Shown here: positions 1 through 9,239 of the stretch, in pieces
How the letters are laid out: each line of letters begins with the position of its first letter
Numbering within the stretch: the first letter of the stretch is position 1
Translations under genes and position numbers: made by a program
Notes under the pieces: model-generated
What the model saw: only the letters and a program-made list of their open reading frames with translations
What the model was told of the DNA's origin: nothing
The model's database searches: none
NCBI RefSeq assembly: GCF_000621485.1
Contig: NZ_KK211287.1
Span: forward strand, 96,427 to 160,426
DNA: 64,000 nt
DNA from: Alkaliphilus transvaalensis ATCC 700919
Lineage (GTDB): Bacteria > Bacillota > Clostridia > Peptostreptococcales > Natronincolaceae
Direction of reading: 5' to 3'

Positions 1-783
1 CTTTTTTTCATCCCTTCTTATGACAGCATAATAAGCAGTTTTTATTGGGTACATACCAGTTTGTATCGTCTCGCTATTTGGATAGATTCCATCTACCTCC
101 AATAATTTAACTTCATCATTACCCCACATATCCACCACAAAATAGTAATAGGAATACCCTAAGGCGCTATGGTCATTATCATAGGTAGCTACTGCATCGA
201 TTAATTCGCCCATACCTGCCATAATTCTTTCCATAGGTGGCTCCATCGGAGTTAAACCATCCATTACCAACTCTAAAAAGCCCGTTTGACTTCCAGAATT
301 TACAGGTCGTTGATAGGCTATAATCGGCATATCTAAACCACCAACTTCAGACCAATTAGTTATTTCTCCTGCATAAATCTGCCTAATTTCTTCTAAAGTA
401 AGCCCTTTAATTGGATTATCGCCATGGGTTAAAAATACAAAGGCTTCACTTACAATTGGAATCACTTCTAGTTCTACCTCTTTATCTCTGGCTAATGCTA
501 ATTCTTCCTCTGAAGGGCTTGTTACAAAAATAATATCTGCCTTTTTATTAATTAAGTTTAAATAGGCTTCATGGGTCTTGTTATGTAGAATATATGGCCT
601 TACTTCTTCTAGGGTTAAGCCTGTTAGTTTAGCTGCAACAGCTTCTGATAGTGGTATCGTTACCGTAGATCCATCTACTTTAGGGTAATCTGTTATATTA
701 AAGGTTAATTCTTTCTTTATGCAACCGGTAAAGATAGTTAAAATTATCACTAACAATATAACAAAGACAGTGTTTTTTTTCAT
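1..783 (-). CDS. PstS-like ABC substrate-binding lipoprotein (C-terminus cut by window edge)
   Basis: Reading from ATG at 783 toward the left edge gives an open frame of 261 residues with no stop in the window. It starts with a lipoprotein signal (hydrophobic run ending LTIFTGC, lipobox Cys near residue 19). Downstream are hallmarks of phosphate-type periplasmic binding proteins: VDGSTVTIPLSEA early, then EITNWSEVGG and the ligand-loop type NSGSQTGFLE. By family it would bind phosphate or another oxyanion outside the membrane and hand it to an ABC permease, but no permease is visible; it may lie left of the window. The start follows a good AAGGAGG site, 22 bases after the upstream CPBP gene, so the two may be co-transcribed. 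Confidence 0.85.
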   Translation of the reverse strand, partial: MKKNTVFVILLVIILTIFTGCIKKELTFNITDYPKVDGSTVTIPLSEAVAAKLTGLTLEEVRPYILHNKTHEAYLNLINKKADIIFVTSPSEEELALARDKEVELEVIPIVSEAFVFLTHGDNPIKGLTLEEIRQIYAGEITNWSEVGGLDMPIIAYQRPVNSGSQTGFLELVMDGLTPMEPPMERIMAGMGELIDAVATYDNDHSALGYSYYYFVVDMWGNDEVKLLEVDGIYPNSETIQTGMYPIKTAYYAVIRRDEKK

Positions 784-805
784 GTAATGTTCCTCCTTAA
801 GAATA

Positions 806-1561
806 TTAATATATACTTCTTTCTTCATTTGATTTTTTAAAAGCAGTAAATAGTTCGACAACAAGTATTAATATAATGATTTGCAGAAAATCTCCATATC
901 TAGCCATCAAGGGTACGTTCCAATTACCATGAACCAAGCCTACAAGAACAATATTTTTAGTTCTTAGGAAAATATAGCTGAAGAAAATACCAAGAATAAA
1001 AATCATAACCAAACTTATTAAAATTTCTATTATTGAAGCCCCATTGAACAAACGTACAGGTATATGAACTGTAGCAAAAATGATACTAGACAAGATGGTA
1101 GCATATCCCTTTAACTTCGGTTTATAAGAAGCCTCCTTAATAAATCTATTTAAAAGGTATCCTCTAAAAAGTAATTCTTCTCCCATACCTACAAAAATCC
1201 ACTGTTGAAGCATTTGTGAAAATGAAAATCTTTGATCTAATTCTATTTCACCAAAAACTAAATAATAAGTCAGCCCTAATATGAGGTACATAACTGCAAT
1301 TACTACAAGTGATTGGCCAATATTTTTAAAGTATAAACCAATCTCGTCTTTAAAAATATGATCCCTTTTCATAGCCCACAGGGCAAGTAAAGCCATAAAA
1401 ATAGCCGAAGCTATTGTCAAAAAATATCTAATTAGTTGTCCTTCAATGTTGAAATATTTAATTAATAAAAAAAAGATAGTAGGAAATAAGAAAGCTACAA
1501 TAATCACTATGATAAGAGGTTTCTTAGTGATTTGTGATATTGATATCGTTTCTAAATCCAT
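806..1561 (-). CDS. CPBP-family intramembrane metalloprotease (CAAX/Abi type)
   Basis: A 251-residue protein with about seven or eight hydrophobic segments. It carries the CPBP motifs in order: GEELLFRG with Glu128-Glu129 and Arg133, a second motif TVHIPVR with His166, and HGNWN with His211. These are the residues expected to form the glutamate/histidine active site of Rce1-like membrane proteases. Bacterial members act in bacteriocin immunity, peptide maturation or unknown processing; nothing here fixes the substrate. The gene is followed after 22 bases by the PstS-like gene on the same strand. The family call is firm; the role is not known. Confidence 0.88.
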   Translation of the reverse strand: MDLETISISQITKKPLIIVIIVAFLFPTIFFLLIKYFNIEGQLIRYFLTIASAIFMALLALWAMKRDHIFKDEIGLYFKNIGQSLVVIAVMYLILGLTYYLVFGEIELDQRFSFSQMLQQWIFVGMGEELLFRGYLLNRFIKEASYKPKLKGYATILSSIIFATVHIPVRLFNGASIIEILISLVMIFILGIFFSYIFLRTKNIVLVGLVHGNWNVPLMARYGDFLQIIILILVVELFTAFKKSNEERSIY

Positions 1562-1693
1562 TGTTTACTTCACTCCTTTTACGCTAGCTACAGCTCCTTA
1601 TGGATACAACGATTTGATTATTCCATTATCTTATTCCATTATTTTTTTAAAATTCCTTCTTTTGTAAGAAAACTGTAATCTTTGCATTATCAA

Positions 1694-1730
1694 ACCCCCT
1701 ATATGTAGAGTTAACTACTTTATAGGGGGC
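1694..1730 (-). terminator. Intrinsic terminator after the DUF438 protein gene
   Basis: CCCCCTATA at 1695-1703 pairs with TATAGGGGG at 1721-1729, leaving a loop with further partial pairing. On the minus strand it is followed by TTTGAT. It lies 34 bases past the stop of the DUF438 gene and separates it from the CPBP/PstS-like pair. Confidence 0.75.
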
Positions 1731-1763
1731 TTGATTGGATAATTGTATATATTTTTATTGATT

Positions 1764-3545
1764 TTATATATTTCTATTTATTTCTTCAACTATTTTATTA
1801 ATCAATTCTTCTACTGTAAATCCGCCTCTTTCACTGATCATTTCAATAGTAGCTACAGAAGACATGGTTTTAAATATAATAGGATTTTTTAATTTGCTAT
1901 ACTTAGGAGATAAGTTAAATAAAAATTCTTTTATAAAGGGATATTCCTTTAACAAGTCTGATAATATCATTTCTCTTTTAATGCCATAAGGGTTTTTGAC
2001 CACTTCTTGACTTGTCTTTTCTTCCACAGTTGGGTCTTGAATAGGTTCTTGTTTTCTATTGTTCCATGATAGCAACTTCTGACTACCCTCTAAACTTCTA
2101 ATTCTAGTTGCATCCTGCATCATTTCTAGAACACCTCTAAAGTTTCCTTCATCATCTCTTACTGCATTATAAATAATGTAGATGAACTTTCCTCCCATTT
2201 CTAACCAGAACTCAGCCTCATCCTGCTCTCCTTCTCTAAAAGCTCTAATAATTTCTTCTACTGTGGCAACACTTTCTCTCGGATGACAATTCTGTACTTC
2301 TCTGCCGATTACACCTGCACTTCTTGGAAATACCCTGTGCTTCGTATCACTATAAAACTTAACAATTTCATTCTCATCTACATAGGATAAATCCACTTGT
2401 AGATGTTTAAAAATTAGATTAATTTGTTCTAGCGTTAATTTACCCTGACTAACATCTAAAACTTCCGAGTTTGAAGTTCCATTAAGCACTCCATGTTTCT
2501 GTAATACATGGGCTAAGTCTTTTAACAATTCATTATTATTAGATCCTTCTTGCTTTTCTTTTTCTGCCTTTCCATAAGGAAGCGGATTAGAAATTAGACA
2601 ATAACCAATTTCATCATCACCCTTTCTCATTAAAACAAAATCTTCATCCGTTAACAGATCCATTGAAGTAGGGAATAGTATTTCTTCTTCCTTCACCATC
2701 ATATCTTCTACCATTTCTATCACTTCATCTAGAAGTTCTAAAAAAGCAATATCTTGATCTGTTTCTAAGAGACCCTTAGCTTTCTTAATGATATCTCTTA
2801 TATTATTATCTAGGGTCCACATTACCTTTGAAGGTTTATCAAATCCTTTTCTTTCTAATGCGGCAAACAATTGATTTTGCTTTCTTGCAAAATGAGTATT
2901 AATTTGCGACAATTGATCGTAAAGTTCTGCCCATTGATTCTTGATAAATTTCTTCTGTTTCATCTTCTTCATTTCAGCTAAAACCCTTCTAATGGCCTCT
3001 ACTTCATCTAAGTATGTTCTAATAGGATGACCTGCGGGGAGACTGAGTTTATTTGATTCCAGAATTCCATCAAAAATTTCAAGTATTTCATCCATTCTTT
3101 CAGCCAATTCGTCATCAGTAATACCATAATTTTGAAGGTACTGTTCACAAATGGCAAATTCTTGGGGTGTTACTTTATCAACTGAAGCCTTCATTTTTTC
3201 TTTTGCTTCATCTAAAGAGATTTCCCCCTTTAAAAAACTAAGCTTAATCTTCATAATCTTTTCGACTTTCTTATCATCTAAATCTAGATACTCACCCATT
3301 TTAATCTTTTCTAGAGCTGCCTTTGGTGTAAAGTAAACATGAAATTCTTCATCGCTTATTTTCTCTACAGATTTATTAAAGCCCTTTTCTTCCATCATCT
3401 TATACATAGGAAAAGGTTCAAAATCTTTTATAACATGAATCCCTTCGCCTTCCTTTAATTCTTGTATCGCTTTTGTAATACAATCTTTAAAATGATCATG
3501 TTCACCACGGCCGTCAATGGTAATGTACTTAAATTCCTTTTTCAT
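1764..3545 (-). CDS. DUF438 protein with DUF2249, hemerythrin, PAS and DUF1858 modules
   Basis: A 593-residue soluble multi-domain protein. Residues about 1-75 look like DUF2249 (SirA-like fold), about 80-150 DUF438, about 165-310 a hemerythrin-like helical bundle with scattered His/Glu (HPIRTYL, INTHFARKQ, KEEEILFP), about 380-490 a PAS domain with the typical VIGREVQNCHP and VLEMMQDAT stretches, and about 530-593 a DUF1858 domain. Members are common in anaerobes and are thought to sense oxygen, NO or redox through the di-iron and PAS modules, but no output domain (kinase, HTH) is present. The start follows AAGGAG. It is monocistronic. A Crp-like palindrome lies about 260 bases upstream (3802-3819), which is also upstream of the divergent DUF421 gene. 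Function inferred only from domains. Confidence 0.88.
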   Translation of the reverse strand: MKKEFKYITIDGRGEHDHFKDCITKAIQELKEGEGIHVIKDFEPFPMYKMMEEKGFNKSVEKISDEEFHVYFTPKAALEKIKMGEYLDLDDKKVEKIMKIKLSFLKGEISLDEAKEKMKASVDKVTPQEFAICEQYLQNYGITDDELAERMDEILEIFDGILESNKLSLPAGHPIRTYLDEVEAIRRVLAEMKKMKQKKFIKNQWAELYDQLSQINTHFARKQNQLFAALERKGFDKPSKVMWTLDNNIRDIIKKAKGLLETDQDIAFLELLDEVIEMVEDMMVKEEEILFPTSMDLLTDEDFVLMRKGDDEIGYCLISNPLPYGKAEKEKQEGSNNNELLKDLAHVLQKHGVLNGTSNSEVLDVSQGKLTLEQINLIFKHLQVDLSYVDENEIVKFYSDTKHRVFPRSAGVIGREVQNCHPRESVATVEEIIRAFREGEQDEAEFWLEMGGKFIYIIYNAVRDDEGNFRGVLEMMQDATRIRSLEGSQKLLSWNNRKQEPIQDPTVEEKTSQEVVKNPYGIKREMILSDLLKEYPFIKEFLFNLSPKYSKLKNPIIFKTMSSVATIEMISERGGFTVEELINKIVEEINRNI

Positions 3546-3917
3546 TTCTCATCGCTCCTTATCTTAACTATTTTATATTTATCTTTAATATTAAAAAAAT
3601 TACGATTTCCCTCTGATAACTTAGTTTTAATATTTGTATACAAAAACATAAGTTAAGGTTTGTTATGCAATTTTCACAATTAACTTTCTTACTTAGAATT
3701 GGAGAATTGCTATTCTAAATTTTTATCATTCTCTATTTGATATTTTAAATCAATTGATAATTCTTATTATATATAATATACCATTCTTAATCAGTCTTAA
3801 TCTGTGACCACTGTCACAGGATATAAAAAAAGTAATACGCTTTAGCATTAATTCGTTTAATATATCTAATACTAATACGAGATTTATTAGACACAAAAAG
3901 GAGGAATTTATAATTTT
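3546..3917. other. Divergent intergenic region, 372 bases
   Basis: This AT-rich gap separates two divergent genes. No open frame or RNA is evident. The one clear element is the 18-bp palindrome at 3802-3819. The stretch must hold promoters for both neighbours, but none is good enough to call with confidence. Confidence 0.6.
3802..3819. promoter_or_regulatory. Crp/Fnr-type palindromic operator candidate
   Basis: CTGTGAC-N4-GTCACAG with perfect 7-bp arms, which is the TGTGA-N6-TCACA pattern used by Crp/Fnr-family regulators. Its centre is about 107 bases upstream of the DUF421 start and 265 bases upstream of the DUF438 start. A Crp/Fnr-family gene is present at 15213-15890, but linking it to this site is inference. 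Confidence 0.6.
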
Positions 3918-4637
3918 ATGGAGACTATTTACAATCCTGCTATTCGGGCAGTCATCCTCTACTTTACTCTTTTAATATTAGCTCGAATTATGGGAAGAAA
4001 AATGATATCACAAATGACCTTTTTTGATTTTGTCGTTGGAATAACCATTGGTTCAGTAGCTGCTTCATCAACTCTAGGCCCATATAGCACAAGCCTAGGA
4101 GCCGGAATAGCTGTGTTAGTTGTCTTGACCACATTAGTAGTTTTAATTGGATATCTTCATATTAAGAGCTTTAGATTCAGAAAGTTAGTAGACTCTGAGG
4201 CTGTTGTAGTAATTGAACGGGGTCAAATTGTTGACAAAAACCTTAAGCGGGAGCGCTTCACAATTCAAGAATTAACTGCTCTACTTCGACAAAAAAATAT
4301 CTTTAATCTTAGTGATGTTGAATTTGCATTGTTGGAGCATGATGGGAAATTATCTGTGCTACCTAAATCTAATAAACAACCCTTAAAGCCAATAGATATG
4401 AATATTTCTACCCCCTATCAAGGATTGATGAAGGACGTTGTAATAGATGGCATAATTATGAAGGAAAATTTAGAAGATGCTCTTTTAACAGAGAGCGACC
4501 TAATGAAGAAACTTCAGTTTTATGGATTTGAAAATGTTAGGGATGTTTTTTATGCTGGAGTAGACTCAGCTGGAAACCTATATGTTTCTAAGAGAAATGA
4601 TCAGCAAGAAACCGATGGGAAGTATGGTATTGAATAA
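3918..4637 (+). CDS. DUF421 membrane protein (YetF/YrbG type)
   Basis: A 239-residue protein with two to three N-terminal membrane segments (residues about 8-25, 35-55, 60-80; motifs RIMGRKMISQMTFFDFV and GITIGSVAASS) and a C-terminal soluble half of the DUF421/DUF3290-linked type (LLRQKNIFNLSDVEFALLE, YQGLMKDVVIDG). YetF-like proteins are widespread in Firmicutes and are linked to the envelope, spores or germinant receptors in some species, without a settled biochemical function. The start follows AGGAGG. The gene stands alone between a divergent neighbour and a terminator. Confidence 0.9.
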   Translation: METIYNPAIRAVILYFTLLILARIMGRKMISQMTFFDFVVGITIGSVAASSTLGPYSTSLGAGIAVLVVLTTLVVLIGYLHIKSFRFRKLVDSEAVVVIERGQIVDKNLKRERFTIQELTALLRQKNIFNLSDVEFALLEHDGKLSVLPKSNKQPLKPIDMNISTPYQGLMKDVVIDGIIMKENLEDALLTESDLMKKLQFYGFENVRDVFYAGVDSAGNLYVSKRNDQQETDGKYGIE

Positions 4638-4651
4638 TTAAGAAAGAAAAA

Positions 4652-4697
4652 AGACTATATACTTTTTTTATGAAATAAAGGTATACAGTCTTTCTAA
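4652..4697 (+). terminator. Terminator after the DUF421 gene
   Basis: AGACTATATAC at 4652-4662 pairs with GTATACAGTCT at 4681-4691 (one wobble), with a T-rich tail. It lies 15 bases past the stop of the DUF421 gene and could also serve the convergent GNAT gene. Confidence 0.75.
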
Positions 4698-4757
4698 TTA
4701 TCTACTCTAATTAAATCTACAAAATAAAATAAAATGATAAAATAGTTTTTGTATTAT

Positions 4758-6053
4758 TTAATAAATATTTGTTTTCTTGAAGCCTACCTTTTCATAAATA
4801 GGGTAACTTGCCTCTGAAGCTTGGGCATAGATCATAAAGCTATCAAAAATTTTCGATGCCTTTAAAGTTTCCTTAAGGGTTAATTCCATCAAAGAATTAT
4901 CATTGTTTACTGCTCCAAGAAAGTAGATTCCATAAACTTCTAAATCTAGTTCAATTAATGCAGATACAGAAACTGCTTCTCCATTTCTTAGTCCTAAGTA
5001 GGGTATTATCTTCGACTTTTCTTTACATACTTCATCTAAAACCCTTTTTCGAAGTTCTTCTCCCTTTTCTTTATCTATTTTATTAATATCTGCTACTGTA
5101 TCCCACCATAAAGAGAGCATATCTTTTTCTATAGGGTTTATCAGATCAAAGTCCTTATCCTTAGTGTATTCGTCGCTAAAATTATGCATCGTTAAATACA
5201 TCCCATAATACTTACAATGATCCTGATAAAAAAACGCTGTCATGTCTTCTCCAATTAAATTTATAAATTGATTTCTACTTTCTATATTAGATTCAGTTAG
5301 AAATTCTGGTTTACCAGAGATAACCCCAAACCATTTAGCCTGTCCATATTCTATAAAGCCACACTTTTTAGCCAAGCCGGGGGACATCCCATTATTATTT
5401 ACGATTTGAATAAAGGGCATTTTTCCTTGATCTATAATTTTAGAAACTAAATCTATGGTTACATCAACGGCATAACCTCTTCTCCTGTAGGCTTCCTTTG
5501 TATACATAATCCCCATAGAGTTATCTTCGTGAGTAAGTACCCAACAAACCATCTCATTATCAAGATACACAGCTGAAGATGGTCTCTCCATAATGTCTTT
5601 TTTTATTCTATCTAAACTATCGTGGGAGTTATATTGATAGAAGTGATTTACTTCTTCTGCATTTTTAATATCGATTGGCTTAACTGGATTTTTAATTAAC
5701 CCCTTATCCACCTTCCCATCAGGTATATAGTATACTGTTACAGGACTTATCCAACATACTTCATGTTTCTTCATAATTTTCTCTGCAATTGAGTCTTCGA
5801 CAGCTGAAAAACCATAAGCCCCTGTCTGTAGATAATCATCTATAATATAATTTAGAAAATCTTCATTTTTAGAGTACAATAAGTGCATATATTCATTTTT
5901 CTTAACTAGTACCCCTGTTGGCTTTTCAAGATGATCTACATAGATTTCTGCCTCTGGTACATTCTCTAATACTCCTAAAATATTTAAGTTAATGATATGA
6001 TCCTCCTTAAGAAGATCAATAATTGAGTCCCTTACTTCTGTTTTGATTAACAT
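4758..6053 (-). CDS. Tandem GNAT-family N-acetyltransferase
   Basis: A 431-residue protein made of two GNAT-like halves. The first half (residues about 100-240) has the acetyl-CoA pyrophosphate loop MYTKEAYRRRGYAVDVT, matching the R/Q-x-x-G-x-G/A signature, and NNGMSPGLAKKCGFI as the beta-bulge/helix region. The second half (about 260-431) ends with SYPIYEKVGFKK, a typical GNAT C-terminal motif, and retains a hydrophobic strand order without a clean acetyl-CoA loop. Substrate cannot be told from sequence. The start follows AGGGGGG. It is separated by about 60 bases from the CBS gene on the same strand, so co-transcription is possible. Confidence 0.85.
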   Translation of the reverse strand: MLIKTEVRDSIIDLLKEDHIINLNILGVLENVPEAEIYVDHLEKPTGVLVKKNEYMHLLYSKNEDFLNYIIDDYLQTGAYGFSAVEDSIAEKIMKKHEVCWISPVTVYYIPDGKVDKGLIKNPVKPIDIKNAEEVNHFYQYNSHDSLDRIKKDIMERPSSAVYLDNEMVCWVLTHEDNSMGIMYTKEAYRRRGYAVDVTIDLVSKIIDQGKMPFIQIVNNNGMSPGLAKKCGFIEYGQAKWFGVISGKPEFLTESNIESRNQFINLIGEDMTAFFYQDHCKYYGMYLTMHNFSDEYTKDKDFDLINPIEKDMLSLWWDTVADINKIDKEKGEELRKRVLDEVCKEKSKIIPYLGLRNGEAVSVSALIELDLEVYGIYFLGAVNNDNSLMELTLKETLKASKIFDSFMIYAQASEASYPIYEKVGFKKTNIY

Positions 6054-6111
6054 AGCTTCTGCCCCCCTTTATAAACCCCTGCTAGCACCATTACAGCTTT
6101 TTTGATAGATC

Positions 6112-6561
6112 TTATTTTAAGTAATACTTTAAAATATTTTTTCTAGTGATAATTCCCACTATTTCAGTATCAGTTACTACCGGTATTGTTTTAATTTTTT
6201 TATTAATAATAATGTCTAATATTTTTTCTAGAGAAGTATCCTCTCTTACCGTTATCAGTTTTGTTGTCATCACTTGACCAATTTTTATATTATTTAACCG
6301 ACTTAGATCATTTTTTAATACTCTTAAATCAACGGGGGTATTCATTTCTGCATAGGCATAATGGGAATCACCGCTTAACTTCTTATCAATATAAATAAGA
6401 TCAGTCTCTGTAACGATCCCCAAAAGTTTGCCGAAACTATCTACTACAGGCAAACAATTTGTATTTGTCGAAATTAATAGCTCCATCCCCTCATATACAC
6501 TAGCATCTTCATTAACCGTAACTACTTCTGTAGTCATTATATTTTTTGCGTTAAGTTCCAT
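6112..6561 (-). CDS. CBS-domain pair protein
   Basis: A 149-residue protein consisting of two CBS motifs: residues about 5-55 (IMTTEVVTVNEDASVYEGM ... LPVVDSFGKLLGIVTETDL) and about 95-145 (VMTTKLITVREDTSLEKIL ... IPVVTDTEIVGIITRKNIL). Such Bateman modules bind adenine nucleotides and usually control a partner protein. No catalytic or DNA-binding domain is fused, so the partner is unknown. The start follows AGGAGG. It sits upstream of the GNAT gene on the same strand. Confidence 0.92.
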   Translation of the reverse strand: MELNAKNIMTTEVVTVNEDASVYEGMELLISTNTNCLPVVDSFGKLLGIVTETDLIYIDKKLSGDSHYAYAEMNTPVDLRVLKNDLSRLNNIKIGQVMTTKLITVREDTSLEKILDIIINKKIKTIPVVTDTEIVGIITRKNILKYYLK

Positions 6562-6689
6562 TTTTCTCCTCCTTATTTTCCCTCTTAATCCTTTTATAAT
6601 AGCTACTCTAATATAAAAATTTCTATATACTTATTTCTACATACTTATTTCTACATCAACGCTCCTTTGCCCTTTAATTTCCATAAATA

Positions 6690-6722
6690 AAAAACCCTCC
6701 TATTTCTAAGAGGGCCCTTTAT
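6690..6722 (-). terminator. Terminator after hcp
   Basis: CCCTCCT at 6695-6701 pairs imperfectly with AAGAGGG at 6709-6715. On the minus strand the 3' arm is followed by a TTTTTT-rich run. It lies just past the hcp stop codon. Confidence 0.65.
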
Positions 6723-6728
6723 GATCTA

Positions 6729-8381
6729 TTAATTTGCTTGCTGTAGTGAATTTTTTAAGTCCTCATCTGCTGTACTAATTGGTTTAATATCAAAGGTATC
6801 TACAAGATATTGTAGTACATTAGGTGATATAAAGGCAGGTAAGCTAGGTCCTAAGAACATGCCTTTTATCCCTAGTGAAAGTAGTGCCAATAAATCTGCC
6901 ACTGCCTTTTGTTCATACCAAGAAAGAACAATGGTAAGGGGCAGGGAGTTTACATCAGTCTCAAAAGCATCTGCAAGGGCTGTAGCGATTCTTACGGCTG
7001 AATAGGCATCATTACATTGTCCAACGTCTAATAACCTTGGTAAGCCTGCTACTGTTCCAAAATCCAGCTTGTTAAAGCGATACTTTCCACAAGCTAAAGT
7101 CAAAATTACGCAATCTTCAGGAACTTTTTCAGCAAATTCTGTATAATAGTTTCTTCCAGGCTTGGCTCCATCGCATCCACCAATTAAGAAGAAGTGTCTT
7201 ATTTCACCTTCTTTCACAGCATCCACAATGGTATTTGCATGGGATAAGGTCTCATGATGACCAAAGCCTACTAAAATCTCCTTAGGCTTTTCACTCTCTT
7301 CAAAGCCACCCAGTTCTAGGGCCTTATTAATAATTTCACTAAAGTCCTTCGTACCATCTTCCTTTAGCTCGATCTTTTTAATTCCGTCCCAACCTACTAC
7401 ATTGGTAGCATAAATTCGGTCCTTATAGGTGTCTCTTGGTTTCATCAAACAGTTGGTGGTCATTAAAATACATCCTGGTATACCATCAAATTCTTGTTGC
7501 TGATTCTGCCAAGCAGAACCAAAATTACCTACTAAATGCTTATACTTGTTCAATTTAGGATAACCATGGGAGGGTAGCATCTCTCCGTGGGTATAAATAT
7601 TAATCCCTTTACCTTCCGTTTGTTGAAGCAATTGTTCTAAATCTCTTAGATCATGACCTGAAACAATAATAAAGGGACCTTTTTTAATATTTACATTTAC
7701 TTTTTGGGCAGACGGATTTTCATACCGTGTTGTATTAGCTTCATCTAATACACTCATTACTTCTACACTCATCTCACCGACTCTCATAGTCATACGTAAT
7801 AAGTCATCTAATGTCATATTATCATTTGTAGTAGCTTCTAAACCTAAGAAATAAGTCTGATCTACTTGATCACTATGATGTCCAATATATCTAGCTTGAT
7901 GGCCATAGGCACTTATTCCTTTTAGCCCGTAAAGTATAGTAGACCTTAATGAACGAATATCGGCATCTAGTTCTTGATCGTACATTATACCAGCCTTTAC
8001 TGAATCCTTAAGCATTTCTTCTTTTGTATGACCTAAATTGTATGTAGCTGCATCGGAATAGTCTCCTTGAGGGGCTTTATTTCTAATCATCTCTTTAATA
8101 CGCTGGGATTCTTTTAACATCTCTAGGTGGAAGTCTAAGTCAAAATTTACATTAGTAAGGGTTGTAAATAAAGCATTTTCTACGAATTTGACAATTTCTT
8201 TGTCTATATGCTCTCCCTTTTCAAGTAGGGGCTTAACATAGCAGGAGATCCCTTTTAGTTGATAGATTAATAAATCTTGTAAATTAGCAATCTCTGGAGT
8301 TTTACCACATACCCCGTGCTTAGTACACCCCTTTCCTCCCATTGTTTGCTCACATTGGTAACAGAACATTGAGTTTTCCAT
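6729..8381 (-). CDS. hcp: Hydroxylamine reductase (hybrid-cluster protein)
   Basis: About 550 residues starting MENSMFCYQCEQT. The N-terminal Cys set C7, C10, C19, C25 (CX2CX8CX5C) binds a cubane Fe-S cluster, as in Hcp of strict anaerobes. The hybrid Fe-S-O cluster ligands are recognisable in GHHETLSHAN, IPGCILMTTNC, IGGCDGAKPG and LACGKYRFN. Hcp reduces NO (to N2O) and hydroxylamine and protects against nitrosative stress in the cytoplasm. I chose the ATG at 8381, nine bases after AGGAGG; an earlier TTG at 8402 in the same frame lies upstream of that site. The gene sits at the end of a minus-strand cluster of an ABC importer and an activase, and is separated from them by a terminator (8509-8529), so it may have its own promoter. 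Confidence 0.95.
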   Translation of the reverse strand: MENSMFCYQCEQTMGGKGCTKHGVCGKTPEIANLQDLLIYQLKGISCYVKPLLEKGEHIDKEIVKFVENALFTTLTNVNFDLDFHLEMLKESQRIKEMIRNKAPQGDYSDAATYNLGHTKEEMLKDSVKAGIMYDQELDADIRSLRSTILYGLKGISAYGHQARYIGHHSDQVDQTYFLGLEATTNDNMTLDDLLRMTMRVGEMSVEVMSVLDEANTTRYENPSAQKVNVNIKKGPFIIVSGHDLRDLEQLLQQTEGKGINIYTHGEMLPSHGYPKLNKYKHLVGNFGSAWQNQQQEFDGIPGCILMTTNCLMKPRDTYKDRIYATNVVGWDGIKKIELKEDGTKDFSEIINKALELGGFEESEKPKEILVGFGHHETLSHANTIVDAVKEGEIRHFFLIGGCDGAKPGRNYYTEFAEKVPEDCVILTLACGKYRFNKLDFGTVAGLPRLLDVGQCNDAYSAVRIATALADAFETDVNSLPLTIVLSWYEQKAVADLLALLSLGIKGMFLGPSLPAFISPNVLQYLVDTFDIKPISTADEDLKNSLQQAN

Positions 8382-8508
8382 AGTATCTCTCCTCCTTAGC
8401 AATTTTTAATATCCTTAGTAATTTTACCCAATTATCTAAAAATATAATCTTTTTTTGTAGTTTAGATTTGACAAAGTATCTACAAACTATTAATTTTGCA
8501 AATAAAAC

Positions 8509-8529
8509 AGCCCCCCAAAATGGAGGGCT
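8509..8529 (-). terminator. Terminator between the ABC permease remnant and hcp
   Basis: AGCCCCCC at 8509-8516 pairs with GGAGGGCT at 8522-8529 (one mismatch/wobble). On the minus strand a TGTTTTATTT tail follows. It closes the importer cluster before hcp. Confidence 0.75.
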
Positions 8530-8540
8530 ATCTAATTATT

Positions 8541-9239
8541 TTAATTCTTTTGTAGTAGTTTAAGGCCTCTTTCTAACATCGCTGCCAATAAGATTGTTAT
8601 AAGGGACCAGGCAAAAACACCTGCTGTATTGAGGTTCACTCTTTCTATTTGAAAGCTTGTACCCATTGATATTTTGGGCTGACTTAGGACTTCTGCTGCT
8701 ATTATAATTTTTAGATTAAGACCCATCGCCGCTGCCATGCCGCTATGAATGTAGGAACTTATAGAAGGAATGTACAGATCCTTTAATCGATCCCATTTCC
8801 CAACCTCATATATATCCATCATCTCAATCAGTTTTACATCAACATTCCAACTAAAATTGGAGCTTTTTCGGATTCTAACCAAATAAGAGCAAGTAAAATC
8901 ATAGCCATTGTAGGTACAGCCCTATTAATGATTACAATTGGTAAGTAAATAGTAGATCACTTTGGAGAATCCTCCTAATAAACCCAAACCTATTCCTGCT
9001 CCTAGGGCAATTCCAAAGCCTATTAACGCCCTTCTTAGGGTATTAACTACTGCCATTATAAAGTTGGGTGATTGAATGATTCTGATGATCTCCATTAAGG
9101 TAGCTTCTGGGGATGGAATTAATATTTCTTGTTCAACCACCATCGAGGCAATCTTCCATAGAGTTAATAATGCCATAACCGATAGGGTTGTATATAATAG
9201 CTCCTGTTTCTTTTTATCTTTCAAAATAGAAACCTTCAT
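8541..9239 (-). pseudogene. SsuC/TauC-type ABC permease broken by two lesions
   Basis: Three reading frames together spell one permease of the nitrate/sulfonate/taurine family. Frame one (9239 down to about 8942) has the N-terminus and first membrane helices, ending KVIYYLL. The frame then shifts, as if two bases were lost near 8941, and continues PIVIINRAVPTMAMILLALIW until about 8848. There the frame shifts again at NVDVKLIEMM with about 15-17 codons missing against the usual family length, including the part that normally precedes the EAA-loop region. The last frame (to 8541) carries IAAEVLSQPKISMGTS and the final helix. The start overlaps the binding-protein gene by 26 bases. Unless these are assembly errors, no functional permease is made, so the importer encoded by the two upstream genes would be disabled. 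Confidence 0.85.

Noticed and set aside
8403-8508. TTTGTAG...CTACAAA repeat upstream of hcp as a regulator site
   Set aside because: The arms are 19 bases apart and AT-rich, and do not match the Crp/Fnr pattern found at 3802, so I could not support it.
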